A stretch of DNA of 64,000 nt from Cerioporus squamosus (Eukaryota; Basidiomycota; Agaricomycetes; Polyporales; Polyporaceae), in assembly GCA_022592435.1 (NCBI GenBank), contig JABYQS010000009.1, positions 310,001-374,000 on the forward strand, written 5' to 3'. Positions within the stretch are counted from its first letter, which is position 1, and each line of letters opens with the position of its first letter. Below are positions 11,978 through 23,465 of the stretch, one piece after another. Below the pieces are notes generated by a model. The model was not told the DNA's origin. It was given only the letters and a program-made list of their open reading frames with translations, and made no database searches. The position numbers and the translations under genes are program-made.

Positions 11978-12778
11978 TCATGGCCGCGGCTCCACTGGGA
12001 CGACTTCCATGGTCCCGTCTTCAAGCGTTAAAACTCGGGTCTGAGGAGCTCCGCGACCTTGTCCGTCGGGAGAGTCATCCTTGGCGGACTTCTTGACAAA
12101 CTGGTCGAGCATGGTGCTCTGCCCTGTCAACTTTCCTCCCTCGTTGCCATCTTTTGTCCTGGCCTTCGACCGGCCGGGTGCGGCTGGCTCGGGCTCCAGG
12201 TAAGGCAGTAACTCTGATACATATATGGGAGAGTATCTGAGAGCATCGGTACAGCGTGTACGTACCTTCGAGGAAAGCAAACTCATCCGCCCGTCGTACT
12301 GAGGCAACTGAGCAGCGGCGCATCGTCAGGAAAATGTACGCGATAGCCAGCAATCGAAGCACTCACCAAGGTCCTTGGCTTGCACAGTGGATCGTCCCTC
12401 CCGCTCTGCAACTCGTTGGGCAGCCTCCGCTATTCGCTGGACGAATTCCTCTGTTGCGCGAGAAATCAGGAACGCCGCTTCTCGTTGCACCATGATTAGA
12501 TCCTACTGGCATGAGCCATGGCGAATCGGGCAGTGGTCAGCGACACTGAAGCAAAGTACCTTGTCTGCCTTCATGATCTTCTGCACTCTCGCGTGAGGCA
12601 AGAGAGACTTCCCAGCTTCTCGTGTCAGGGTTTCCGGAGCCTTCATCTTCATCTTCTTCACTTTCGCCAGTTCTGCGCCGTGTTCTTCAGCAAGGTCCAG
12701 ACCGTGGGTAGGCTGATCCGTATCCATTGCATCCGGAACAATAGAGTCACCGGCGCTCGGTGTAGCTGGGCGAGACAT
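11978..12778 (-). CDS. Histone-fold subunit (DNA polymerase epsilon subunit C / CHRAC-type)
   Basis: Four exons join through canonical introns. The first, from 12778, ends at LPHARVQKIMKADK; the next continues DLIMVQREAAFLISRATEEF and QRIAEAAQRV; then AKDL joins VASVRRADEFAFLE; the last gives ELLPYLEPEP and an acidic tail. The core is a CBF/NF-Y-type histone fold of about 80 residues, closest in pattern to Dpb3/POLE4/CHRAC1, which pair with a second histone-fold protein in polymerase epsilon or ISWI-family remodellers. The N-terminus (about 50 residues, with KVKKMKMKAPE) and the C-terminus are low-complexity and charged. The tail has QSTMLDQF, a degenerate look-alike of a PCNA-binding box lacking the double aromatic; I would not rely on it. 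NF-YC or Dr1-corepressor relatives are the main alternatives. Confidence 0.82.
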
Positions 12779-12981
12779 AAACAGACGTGAGGTCAGGAGG
12801 TGGCCGTACGAGAGCGTACGAGGGCAAGACGCGGTGAAGCTGACGCGTTCCCAGGGGCGTCAGACACGACGAGTCACACCGTCTGACGCGACTGGTCACG
12901 CACGACGTGTGACTCGGACGCGCGTCCACCGAACGGCGAAGGCTTGCAGGCTCCGCATCTGAGGCAGCGAGACCGGTATGT

Positions 12982-13185
12982 ATGCAGTTTCCCTTCGCAA
13001 GTTGCCTAACACTATTGACTCTGTTGATACTCCCTGTCGGTTGTACAGTGCTCAAAACCGAGTCAGAGCCAGTGGTGCCCAACGACTGTCGGACAATGCG
13101 GTACGTTTCCGTTTGCATGACCTTGGGGAAGTCCGTGACCGGGAGTTGTTGCGCACCTTGCAAGAGCCAAGACAATTTGAGGTGA
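12982..13185 (+). CDS. Small secreted cysteine-containing protein (candidate)
   Basis: A single-exon frame of 67 residues starts MQFPFASCLTLLTLLILP, a good hydrophobic signal peptide ending near VGC. The predicted mature part has cysteines spaced as C-x8-C-x10-CC-x2-C and no recognised domain. It sits between two minus-strand genes, upstream of the histone-fold gene. Length, signal peptide and cysteines fit the broad class of fungal small secreted proteins, but frames of this size arise by chance and no homologue is known to me. Function unknown. Confidence 0.4.
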   Translation: MQFPFASCLTLLTLLILPVGCTVLKTESEPVVPNDCRTMRYVSVCMTLGKSVTGSCCAPCKSQDNLR

Positions 13186-13388
13186 CCTCAATCTGAGTGT
13201 CGGGAGCTCTGCGAGGGTCTGAGTGCCTCAGTAACGCGACCGTGGCGAGGTTACCAGTGAACGCGTTGTCGTATATCGCTATGAATGCGGCGCATAGACA
13301 TATGCATACCGAATAGCAAAAGCTGTTGAGTTTCTAGCCCGGGTCCAGCTACTAATACAACGGTACTGATAATTGGGTTGCATTGTGG

Positions 13389-14226
13389 TCACAGTTTCAC
13401 GTCCTCTCCCTCGTCCACAGTTTCATACTTCTCCAACGCGGCCATGAGTCTCGCCCATCGCCCCCCATCCCAGCTCATCATATCCTTCCACTCTTGGCTG
13501 TCCTCCCCACAACACCTCTTGAACCACATGAAGAATCCCGCGAGCGTAATGTCCGCGTAAGTGATCCCCTTCTTGTCGCCCATGAAGAACAACTTCTCCT
13601 TCCCATCCGCCTCAAGCCACCCCGCGATCTTGTGCACTCCCTTCTGCACCCCCTCCCATTTCTTCGCGCGTTTCTCACTCCCGATTGGGGCAAGCTCCTC
13701 GAGCTTTCCGAGTCGCTTCTCCCGCGTCTCGCGGAAGTACGGCTGGCTCGCCGGGCGCAAGTTCGAGAACGCAGCAGGGATGATGATGGGGACATAGTCA
13801 TCGTCCGGAATGACCGCGTAGATCGCGTCTTCGAACGCAGACATGAGTGCGTCCGCCTCTTCGGGGATAAGACGTGGGGTGTTTGGGTATGTGTCGTCAA
13901 GGTAGCGTGTGATGGCGCCGGAGTCAGAGACAACGCTCTTGGTGTGTGGGTCGTAGATCACGGGCAGCGTGTACAGCGGGGTGCCATCCTTGCGTTTGTC
14001 GGCAGCACTGGCCCCGATCTTCTTGCACAGTGCCTCGATGTCGGGGTATTCAACCCAAACTGTCTTGTACGGGATGCCTTTGAGGTTCAAGGCGTACCTG
14101 CAAGTGTAGGTGTGAGATAGGGGCGATACGATGGCAGATCGTCGCCTCGTACCTGGTCTTCCAAGTATGACGGGACCACGCGTTCACCACTCCAGGGATG
14201 TCGTAGAAGACGATCGGCTCAGACAT
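13389..14226 (-). CDS. Glutathione S-transferase, GSTFuA-like (copy 1)
   Basis: Two exons: the first from ATG 14226 encodes MSEPIVFYDIPG through a WKTRYA-type junction, and the second gives NLKGIPYKTVWVEYPDIEAL. The thioredoxin-fold half carries TLPVIYDP and VVSDSGAITRYLDDTYP, the usual GSH-contact S-x-x-I motif. The helical half ends WDGGRWARLMAALEKYETVDEG. The pattern matches the Agaricomycete-specific GSTFuA (LigE/etherase-like) class, whose studied members bind wood polyphenols and conjugate or carry hydrophobic compounds with glutathione in the cytosol. The SRHTW segment aligns with the WSPNTW motif of the other copies, the candidate active-site region. It is one of five copies in 19 kb, and the frame is intact. 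Confidence 0.88.
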
Positions 14227-14667
14227 GGTGGTGAGCAACTCTCAAGAAGCTGAGTCCACGCGGGGGTGTATTAAGTACTGATGCTGCGTACCCCCTGATG
14301 AGTCAAAAGTTGCCAGATACCATCGGTCATCGGACACTCGATGTACAGATATTTATAACACCGCGAAGATATGACAATCATATGGCTCACCTTTGGGAGA
14401 TACTTGGAGAATGTTCTGCTCAAAGTTGGCGCAGATTCAATCCTGTCCAGACCAGAAGACATATGGTAAGCGAGTTAGTCGCATATGCTCGCTGTAATTC
14501 TTCACACCTTTCTCCGTCAACTTCGAACAGCATCGAGAGTTTTGATCTATTGGTCGACTGAGCTATGTCTATTCTCCTCGAAGAGGTGTGGGAAGGATGC
14601 TTTCTTCAGTATCCTGAACGGCTGCTTAGGGCCGTGTTCGTCCGAGTCAATGGTCATCCATCTGGCA
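14227..14667. other. Intergenic between GST copies 1 and 2
   Basis: These 440 nt hold the upstream region of GST copy 1 and the 3' flank of copy 2. I see no additional gene. Confidence 0.5.
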
Positions 14668-15520
14668 CTACAACTTAGCCATACACCCACTATCCACGGT
14701 CTCGTACTTCCTGAACACGTCGGTGAACCTCGCCCACCGCCCCCCATCCCAGCTTATCACGTCCCGCCACTCTTTGCTATCCTCTCCATAGATGGCCCTG
14801 ATCCACATGAGGACCCCAGCGATGCATACGTCCGCATAGCACACTCCATCCGGGCCCCGGAAGAACAGCTTCTCCTCCTGCGTGTCTCTCTGCAGCATCT
14901 CCGCGATCCTTTGAAACACATTCTTCACCCCTTCCCAATGCTTCGCCCGTTTCTCGCTCCCAATGGGCGAGAGCTCCTCCAGCTTGCCGAACCGCTTCTC
15001 GCGCGTTACGCGGAAGTAAGGCTGGCTGGCCTCGTTGAGCGACTGGTGCACGGCCGGGACCATGATCGACAGCACGTCGATGCCGAAGAGTAGCTTCGCG
15101 CATGCGCGCTGGAATTCATCAGCCTCCGGTCCTTGAGGGACGAGTACGACGGTGTCGGGATACGTCTTGTCAAGGTATTCTGCGATCTCTGCGGAATCCG
15201 AGACTGTAGTTGTGGTGTTCGGGTCGTAGATGACGGGAAGGGTGTACATGGGTTTTCCGTCTCGTGTTGTCGCTGAGGGAGGGGCTCCGATGTTGGCGCA
15301 GAGCGCCGCGATGTCAGGAAACTCGACCCAGGCGGTGCGGTGCGGAATGCCTTTGATGTTTAGACAGTACCTGCGCGGAACAGCAAGACGACCATGGCGT
15401 TAGAAAGAGCGGCTTGTTGTCGCCAAGTACGTGAACGAACCTTGTCTTCCAGGTGTTCGGCGACCATGCCTTTCCCGTGGTCTTGCAGGGGATGTCATAC
15501 AGAACTATCGGTTCTGGCAT
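14668..15520 (-). CDS. Glutathione S-transferase, GSTFuA-like (copy 2)
   Basis: Exon 1 (15520-15441) encodes MPEPIVLYDIPCKTTGKAWSPNTWKTR and exon 2 (15370-14668) the remainder; the intron falls in the R codon, as in the other copies. Key segments are YCLNIKGIPHRTAWVEFPDI, TLPVIYDPN, VSDSAEIAEYLDKTYP, QPYFRVTREKRFGKLEELSP and WDGGRWARFTDVFRKYETVD. The WSPNTW motif is complete. It lies in tandem with copy 1, same strand, 440 nt apart, so the pair probably arose by local duplication. The role is inferred from class: glutathione-dependent handling of electrophiles or aromatic wood extractives. Confidence 0.88.
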
Positions 15521-16122
15521 ACTGCGGGTATTCGAGCAAGAACTTGAACGACGCGAGGACTTCAATGGTTTCCTCAACCTTTACTAAGACAACCCAAGCG
15601 CGGGGAACGGGCCCTCCGGTTGCCGGCTCCGGTGCTCATAAAGACGACATGGGGTCCAACCTAGCTTGAGCTTGAGCTCTCGGAAAAGCATTGTCGTGAG
15701 ATTCAGGCGTGGCGCACAAAATTCAAGACTCACGTACCCTTAGAGGGACATAGAAGCAATTGCAATGCACCCCTGCAAGGTTTCGTATGCCGTATACCGA
15801 TCATCCTCTGGATTCGACATGCGGCGCTCATACCCCCACCTTCACCGCACGCTACCAACTGCTTGGTTGGAGGAGGTTCGTTATGCTGATGCTCTCCCGA
15901 AGATTGAGGTTTGGACTTTTGGGCATGCTGCCCAGGCCGAGTCCAGCGTTGGCGAGCCGTGTTGAGGCGGTCAGAGGCAAGGGTTCTGCGGCAAAGTCGA
16001 CCATATACGGAGCGGCCGGAGCGTGCCGAGTGACGTCCTGAGTTGCTACGCGCCTGTTCGCGTTGCGCTCACCTTCCACCCCGTCTGCAGGATCAGATTT
16101 GTCTTCTCCCTCTCCCACCACC
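15521..16122. other. Divergent promoter region between GST copy 2 and the cation exchanger
   Basis: About 600 nt separate the two start codons, which point away from each other, so this must hold both promoters and 5' UTRs. I see no gene inside and no strong TATA element that I would commit to. Confidence 0.5.
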
Positions 16123-19100
16123 ATGGCGAGCAGCGGGTACTTCTCCGAGCCCGAGCAGGACGACACCGGGACGAGCGCGACGCCGACAGCAGCGACGGGA
16201 CCGAGGGGCCCGCTCTACCGCAGCGTGAGCCACAGTTCCCAGTGGTCGATCCCCGAGACTCCCTCGCATCACCTCCAGGGCACGTCCTACTTCACACAGC
16301 GCGCCGCCTCGCCTACCGCACGCCGTGTGCACTCCGCAAATCCGGGCAGGAACGTCTCCACGAGCTCGACCCGCAGACGAGGCGTCCGCAGTACCAGTCT
16401 CACCAGCTCACATGCGACCGCGAGGGGGTACGGCGACGAGGGCGGAGGGCTGAGCGACCACGAGGAGGCCGACGGCGAGGAGCACGAGGACTCGTCGGAG
16501 AACGACACGCCCCAGCCGGGAGACGAGGGCGCTGGCGATGGCGACGATGACGACGAACGGGAAGAGGATCCGATAACCCTCAGGGACCGCCAGTCGCTCA
16601 TCAATGTCGAGCACCCCTTCGGTCTGCCTATATGGAAGCCCGCGCTGTACAAGAAGCAGCGGTCGGTGACCAAGTACGCGGACCAGGCGCTGCACTCGGT
16701 GCCCAGCGCGCAGGCAGAGCGCCACCTCCTTCCTGGGAATATCTTCTGGCTCGTCGCGTTCGGATGGTGGCTCTCCGTGGTATGTTTCGTGGTCTCTGCC
16801 GTCCTGTACGTGGTCCCCAAGGGCGGGCGCGTGTACGCGAACCTCGTCTTCGGACTGGGTTGGTACCTCGCGTGGCCGTTTGGCAAGTACGTGGAAGGAG
16901 AACTCGGCGCGCTTCCGGAAGACGAAGAGCAAGGCCTCCCCGACTCTGCGCGATCGGAGACTTTCTCGCAGGACGATCATGCGGGCTCCTCCGCGCAGTC
17001 CACGATCAGGGCACGTCCCGCGGGCCCTGAGGCCAGCTCAGACTCGTGGGTGCCACCGACCGCGTCGAGCTCGCTCCTGGGCAACGGGAATGGTCAAGGG
17101 CGTCCCTCTGTTCGTCCGGCCAAGTCATATGGTGCGACCACCACGTCCTCCACCTACTCCGTCCATTCGCTGCAGGAGAGCAAAGCCGAGTACTGGCTTG
17201 GACGGGCGGCCTTTTGGCTCGCGCTGGTGACTCTGATCGCGCCGTTCATGCTCTTGGTGTCCTTCGTCTGCTGGTTCTTCATCTTCACCATCCCCATGGC
17301 GCGGTTGAACTGGGCCCTCATCAAGCACCTGTTCGAGCACCCGACGTCGATCCGGTTCTGCGCGGCGCCCGTCGTTCCGGTCTCCGATTCGGGCGAAGAG
17401 ATCCCCGAGGGCAGTCGGGGTGTCGACGGGGAGGCGACACCTGTGGCGTTCAAACATGCCAGGCTATCCGCTGGCCAACCTGCTCCATCTGGGTCCTCGA
17501 CCTCGACCGTCCTTCTGTGTACATACACCGCGTGGGGATGGAAGTACTACAAGTACACGGTTGGCGGAGTCAACATCATCTTCGTGAACCTGCTACCCTT
17601 CGTGCTGTTCGCCATCCTGGACGGCATCGTGCTCCTGCCAATGGCCGAGCGTCGCGAGCACGCCGGCAAACACGTACCAGCTTTCCTCGCGTTCATCACC
17701 TCGCGCGCACTCATCTTCATCATGAGTCTGGCCAGTGTGATCCCTCTATCCTACTTCATTGGTATGGCTGTCGCTTCTATTTCCGCACAGTCGTCCATCG
17801 GTATGGGTGCGGTCATCAACGCCACCTTCGGTTCTATCATCGAGATCATCCTCTACGCCATCGCGCTCACCCAGAGCAAAGGCCACCTTGTTGAGGGTTC
17901 GATCGTGGGCAGCTTGTTGGCGGGTGTGCTGCTCATGCCTGGTATGAGTATGGTGAGCGGCGCACTGAGGAGGAAGGAGATGAAGTTCAATGCGAAGAGT
18001 GCTGGAGTCACGAGCATGCTCCTAATCATGGCCTTCATCGGCACCATTGCACCGACGTTGTTCTACCAGACGTACGGCAGCGTGAGTACTCACTTCACAG
18101 TGCGATGGGGTGTAACTGACTATTGCGTCGCAGTTCGAACTCATTTGCGACGGATGCCCCTCACTTGATGAGTCGTCCCTCACGAAGCCTTGGGTGTGCC
18201 AGCACTGCTACTACAAGCATCCCGACCCTGTGGATGATCCCTTTTACCAATCGACGGTCAAGAGCCTCATGTACTTCTGTGCAGTCATCCTCGTCTTCGT
18301 GAGTTGTTGTTTTACTCATACGTCATGCATGTCTCCTCATTATGTCTTCGCAGTCGTACCTGATTGGTCTATGGTTCTCGCTTAGGACCCATGCGAGTCA
18401 GATTTGGCAGAACCCTCAGCAACTCTTGCACCCTGCTGAGCTGGCAGCACCTACCAATCGTCTCTCGATCTATCACCGACTCATTCCGGAGTGCACAAGA
18501 GCTTGCACCGCAAGCCCAGTGTCCTCACCACGCACACCGTGGAGAGCGTTCCCTCGCGAAGCGAGACCCCTGTTCCCCGCATTCACGAGCCCATACCCTC
18601 AGCTGATGCTCACACGGTTCAGCCAACAGTACCGACGCCCCTTGCTCAGCCCGCTATGACTCGTCGGGTCTCGCATGCCGTCCCCCCGGTCGTGAATGCT
18701 CCTGGTTACACACCGATTTTAGAGAGTGTAGACCACGCCATCAAAGACACCGGCATCCAGCCTCTGCAGCTCCCAGGCAACCTCACCACGGACGAGTTCA
18801 CTCGTGCAGTCGCGGTCGCCACTGTTAGCGCCCTCCGCCACCAGCAACACTCACGCTCTCCTGCGCGTCTTCGCGCCTCTGGTGGTGAGGCTGAGGATCA
18901 CGGTGGGCATGGTGGACACGACGCACCTTCCTGGAGTCGTACAACGAGTGCGAGTGTGTTGTTGGCGTGCACGGCCTTGTATGCTATCATCGCAGGTCCG
19001 TTCTTCCCTGCCAAACTCGTTCCATGGGTTACTGACTAGGAACACCGCCTTACAGAGATTCTGGTTGATGTTGTGGACGTCATCCTCGAGGGCTCCGGCA

Positions 19101-19717
19101 TCGACGAGAAGTTCCTCGGAGTGACGCTCTTCGCGCTTGTCCCGAACACGACCGAGTTCATGAACGCGATTTCGTTTGCGATGAACGGCAACATCGCGCT
19201 GAGCATGGAGATTGGCTCTGCGTACGCCCTGCAAGTCTGTCTGCTCCAGATCCCGGCCATGGTGGCCTTTTCGGCGTGGTATGCTCCTGAGAGGATGGGT
19301 TCGGTCGCTGAGACTTTCACGTACGTACCTTTTTGCATATCAGCGACGCGCGCATACTGACCTGATCATAGGCTGATCTTCCCTCGCTGGGATGTCATCG
19401 CGATCATCCTCTCTGTCTTCCTCATGACCTACACTTACATCGAGGCGAAGAGCAACTACCACCGCGGTAGCATCCTGATCCTCAGTTACCTCGTATTGCT
19501 CTCGGGGTTCTACTACGCGCCTAATCGCTCGGATGACGAGGAGATGCTGGGCTTCTTCGGCTCGCTCTCTCAGTCGTTCAACGGCGTGGTGTCGTCCTTC
19601 TCCCTCACTGAACACTCTTTGTTCGGACCCCTGCATATGAAGGGTGATATATACCTGGCCGCAACTTGTTCACATTCTTTTATCTTTGAGTCTTATATGT
19701 CACGACCTTCGTACTGA
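16123..19717 (+). CDS. Vnx1-like vacuolar cation/H+ exchanger (CaCA family)
   Basis: Start ATG 16123 has a strong context (accaccATGG). The long acidic, Ser/Thr-rich N-terminus (about 150 residues) precedes helices starting near [17 protein letters not shown]. The first exchanger repeat has [16 protein letters not shown], the second [14 protein letters not shown], with the paired acidic/amide residues of Ca2+:cation antiporters. Introns lie near 18081-18132, 18300-18353, 18994-19053 and 19322-19371. Yeast Vnx1 has this size and long N-terminus and exchanges K+/Na+ for H+ at the vacuole, so a vacuolar role is inferred. Oddity: the frame breaks near 18490, between YHRLIP and [10 protein letters not shown], as if one G were lost from a GG pair. 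It is either a sequencing error or an inactivating indel; the rest is conserved, so error is likelier. Confidence 0.82.
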
Positions 19718-20103
19718 ATGTTTCTCGCTCCTCGCTAGCGTCCGTTTTCTTGAACCTCCTGAGATAATCTTGACCCTGGATCCACCTCACGTACATAGCT
19801 TAACTACATACACCCCGCAACCTCGGATAGACTCGATCATGCCCACGTTCACCGTTCCGCGTAGCTACTGAATATGTATCCCAATCTCATGTTGTGAAAA
19901 CCAGCGGCCTCGGTGTGCCAAGAGAGAGGTGCGCGCTGTCCTACAGGTGAGTAACATAATTGACTTCCGTGATCAGACCACTCGTATCGTGTCATTCACC
20001 TCGATTCAAAATGCGGATGATCTGAACTGCGCAGGCACATAAGACATGCACGCTCCCCGGAATGCAGGAGTTTCCTCCTGGTATACCCTCGCCGTTCACC
20101 AGT
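19718..20103. other. Intergenic between exchanger and sterol reductase
   Basis: These 386 nt hold the 3' flank of the exchanger and the promoter of the C-14 sterol reductase. I see no gene here. Confidence 0.5.
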
Positions 20104-21756
20104 ATGACCTCTGCCAAAGGGAAGACGACCAGCTCGGAGCTGAATCCGCGCACGACGCAGTACGAGTTCCTGGGGCCCCCAGGCGCTTTGGCGATCTGCT
20201 TAGGGACGCCCATCGTCATGTACGTGATGTACTTCGGGTGCTCCGAAGATTATGGAGGCTGTCCCCCTCCCGTAGACTGGGCTGTGGTTGGCAGTGCGTT
20301 GGCCAGCTGGTCGTGGTGGAGAGGATTGTGGGACACCGAGGCGGCGTCACTTTACCTCGCATATTACGGTTTCCTGGTCGTGTCGTGGTACGTCCTCCCG
20401 GGGAAGTTTGTGCAGGGCCTCCCCATGCGCAACGGGCAGGTGAAGACGTACAAAGTCAATGGTGAGCATCGTTCTAGACACTGGGCATTGTGTGTCGTGC
20501 GGCTAACGGAGCACGCACTGGCAGCTTTCGCGACGATGCTACTGCTGTTCGGCATCACCGCTGGAGTCCTGTGGAGACACGGACCGAAGCCTTTCACAGT
20601 TATATACGAGAAGTGGGTCGGGCTGCTCACGGCGTCGACGCTCATGTCGTTCGTTTTGGCCCTCGGGTGCTACCTGGCGTCCTTCCGCGACGGTGCTCTG
20701 CTTGCCTTGGGCGGCAACAGCGGAAACTTCATCTATGACGTGCGTATCCGGTCCGTCGACGTGGAGACCGGGATAGCTGACGTGTTTTTATGTCCAGTTC
20801 TTCATTGGGCGCGAGCTGAACCCCTCGATTGGCTCTCTCGACCTCAAGTCTTTCAACGAGCTCCGACCGGGGCTGATGCTTTGGGCATTGGTGGACATTG
20901 CTATGGCCTGCACCCAAGCGGTCCGTCGTGGGGGTCATGTCACCGACTCTATGTGGCTGGTGGTGCTGTTCCAATGCTGGTACGTCGCGGATTCGCTATA
21001 TAACGAGGTCAGTCGGCCAACTAGGACTCCCGTGCGCGTTGTTGACACGCCAATGACAGTCTGCTGTGTTCACGACGATGGATATAACCACCGATGGGTT
21101 CGGGTTCATGCTCGCGCTTGCTATCACTATAGAGCCCTTCCTCTACTCATTGCAAGCGCGGTACCTCGTCTTCAACCCGATAGACCTTGGGCCGTTTTAC
21201 ACCGCGCTGATCTTGGCCGTCAACCTGCTGGGGTACTACATCTTCCGAGCCGCAAACGGTGAGAAGAATGACTTCAGGAACGGTCGCAATCCCAAGAGTA
21301 AGCTCGATGGTGCTCCCCTCTTGCGCTCAGTATGGCTTAAATCGTGCAGACCTGCAGTACATGACGACAGAGAGCGGCAGGAAGCTGCTAACTTCAGGAT
21401 GGTGGGGGCGGAGCAGACATCCAAACTACATGTCCGTGATTCCATAGTGCCGCGTAATCGGATTTGCTGACTCAGTTGTTTACCCAGGGGAGATCTGCTG
21501 ATGGGTCTGGCGTGGTCCCTTCCGACGGGATTCAACACGCCCCTGACGTACTTCTACGTTGTTTACTTCACCATACTCCTCGTCCATCGCCAGCAACGAG
21601 ACGACGAGGCGTGTCGAAAGAAGTGCGTTAGTGACCCGGGCTGTGGTGTGTCTCTGTGAGTTGTGCTGATATCGTGCTCTCATCCGCAGGTACGGCAAGG
21701 ACTGGGAGAAGTACAAAGCAATCGTGCCGTGGCGCATCGTACCATATGTGTACTGA
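20104..21756 (+). CDS. ERG24: Delta(14)-sterol reductase (ERG24-like), copy 1
   Basis: Exons join cleanly at six introns (for example [79 protein letters not shown]). The hallmark C-terminal signature of the ERG4/ERG24 family is present: [20 protein letters not shown] and a terminal WRIVPYVY. The enzyme reduces the C14-15 double bond of 4,4-dimethylcholesta-trienol with NADPH in the ER, one step of ergosterol synthesis and a known target of morpholine fungicides. It has many hydrophobic helices. Start 20104 was chosen because the paralogue at 24951-26595 begins at the equivalent place, before [17 protein letters not shown]. The gene is intact. Confidence 0.9.
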
Positions 21757-22031
21757 ATGATCGTTCGTTACGCGAGATTGTAGCAGTCTTTCAACTTGTT
21801 GCATGTTTGGCAGCAAGAGAGGAAATGACAACAAAGGATTCTTCCCGGTCATCGTTTTAGAGGAGATGGGGTGAGCGTCTATGGAGTCCTTGTACGTCCA
21901 CATCTACCTCGGACCCTCCCCAAACGTAGACTTGAACTGGCCCAAGGACGATAACCACCAATTTTTGCAAGGATCTCGTCTTCTCCGAGGAACAGCACCT
22001 CCTCTTCGTTCGCCACCGCGGAAAGCAGACC

Positions 22032-22237
22032 GCAGTGACATGGCGCAGTCCCTTCATACGGAGTTGAACAAACCTCTGGCGAACTTCTACGTGAGTACGT
22101 CCACCATACTTCTGTCCACTGCCAGCTACGAGAGAGGGGTTTCTGAACAACAAATGGTTTTCGCGAGGCTGGTGTTCCTGCTAATTGCTCGCCCTGGAAG
22201 GAGCGGGAAAAACATAAGGCAAGTATGCGGCTACTGA
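22032..22237 (+). pseudogene. Decayed 3' fragment of an ERG24-like gene
   Basis: This stretch, about 275 nt after ERG24 copy 1, still aligns by eye with the last exons of that gene. It resembles the DNA for [18 protein letters not shown] and the ILLVHR segment, then a piece like KDWEKYKA, ending in a tact-ga stop. There are substitutions and small gaps throughout and no continuous frame. Earlier exons are not recognisable. It looks like a relic of a third, tandem ERG24 copy or of a partial duplication. Confidence 0.6.
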
Positions 22238-23465
22238 TTCATTGTGATCCCCACTGCCCAAGTAATATAATTACTGTAATCCGCAACGGCGGCAGCGCGA
22301 CCGGTGCACGGCGGGAGCACCCTCTCCGTTCAATTAGCTCGCTGAATGGGTACCGTTTAGGAAAGCCACATACCGATTCCGTACTACCGCCAGTGCCACG
22401 TGGCACAGGAGCCGAACAAGAACTGGACGCACCGATGGCGAAGCTCACAAGTTGGAGCTCAATGTTTCGTAGAGTCTTTCTTCTCGTCCATGGAGCCTTC
22501 TACGTCCGCCTAGCGGAGGTGGGAGACGTCATGGAAGAGAAAAAGACCCTCGCGAAGAAGGGTTCCCCCGGCCGGAGGAAAGTTTAATCTCCGCACACGA
22601 GTGCAGAGGCCCGCGACGAACTTGGACTCGTCGCGAGTCTGTCGGCCTCGGAGGGCGCGACAGTGGCGAGAAACAGCAGAGCTGCCTCCGCCCGGCAGGG
22701 GGTTGATCACGCCCATCCGCTCTCCACGGCCGTTGTCGTCGGTCGAGTCGAAGTCTTGGGGCGTCGTTTGTTGCGAGTCGAGCTGCCTGTCATGACGAGA
22801 AAGCGGATCAAACACATCCCCTGCCTCTGCACAACACGTAGCTCCAAGAATCAAAATCACCATAACAAGTCCCTATATGCGCGGTAGAGAAGGCCGTCAG
22901 GGTCCGACCGATGGACGGGTGACGACGAACAGACCTACGACGCAATCAACGTCCCCCTCTCCGCCCATCCGTGCTTGGACGTGGTCTTGGACCTTCATTC
23001 GGCGCATTCAACCACCGTCTCCATACACTGCTCTGCTCACAACCATACGATCAACGCAACGACGAACCAGGACCACGACAAACCCCCTCAGGGCAACTCG
23101 ACTGCGCAGGGGCGTCCCCCGTTGCAGCCGAGGACATACCGACCCTAGCCTGAGGATCCAGACGTCTTGAGCGTACCCGGGTGCGCGTGGTCCGTCGTTC
23201 GGCGCGGGAGATCGTGGTCCGGAGGCAAGAGTGGGTAAGATATGATCTTGCACCCCCACGGCTTTTATACTTGGGCTGTCGGTCGATCGGGGCAGCCCTC
23301 GCTTGCCTCCGACACACGACGACTTCACTCGCCCAATCCGGTGCACCGACGTCATTGTCGCGCTTCTATGCTCCCCGTCGGCGAGCTTATATGGTGAGGA
23401 TACCAGTACTGTACGCGAAGTCGCGCTGAAATACTACATTAGCACTACACAGTGCAGCTGATGTA
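22238..23465. other. Gene-poor region after the ERG24 relic
   Basis: About 1.2 kb holds only short unrelated frames. Part of 22440-22560 faintly resembles the relic before it, but not enough to call. The run of short frames near 22877-23360 is proline/arginine-rich and reads as chance. Confidence 0.45.

Noticed and set aside
12120..12150. PCNA-interacting (PIP) box in the histone-fold protein
   Set aside because: QSTMLDQF lacks the paired aromatic residues that define a PIP box.
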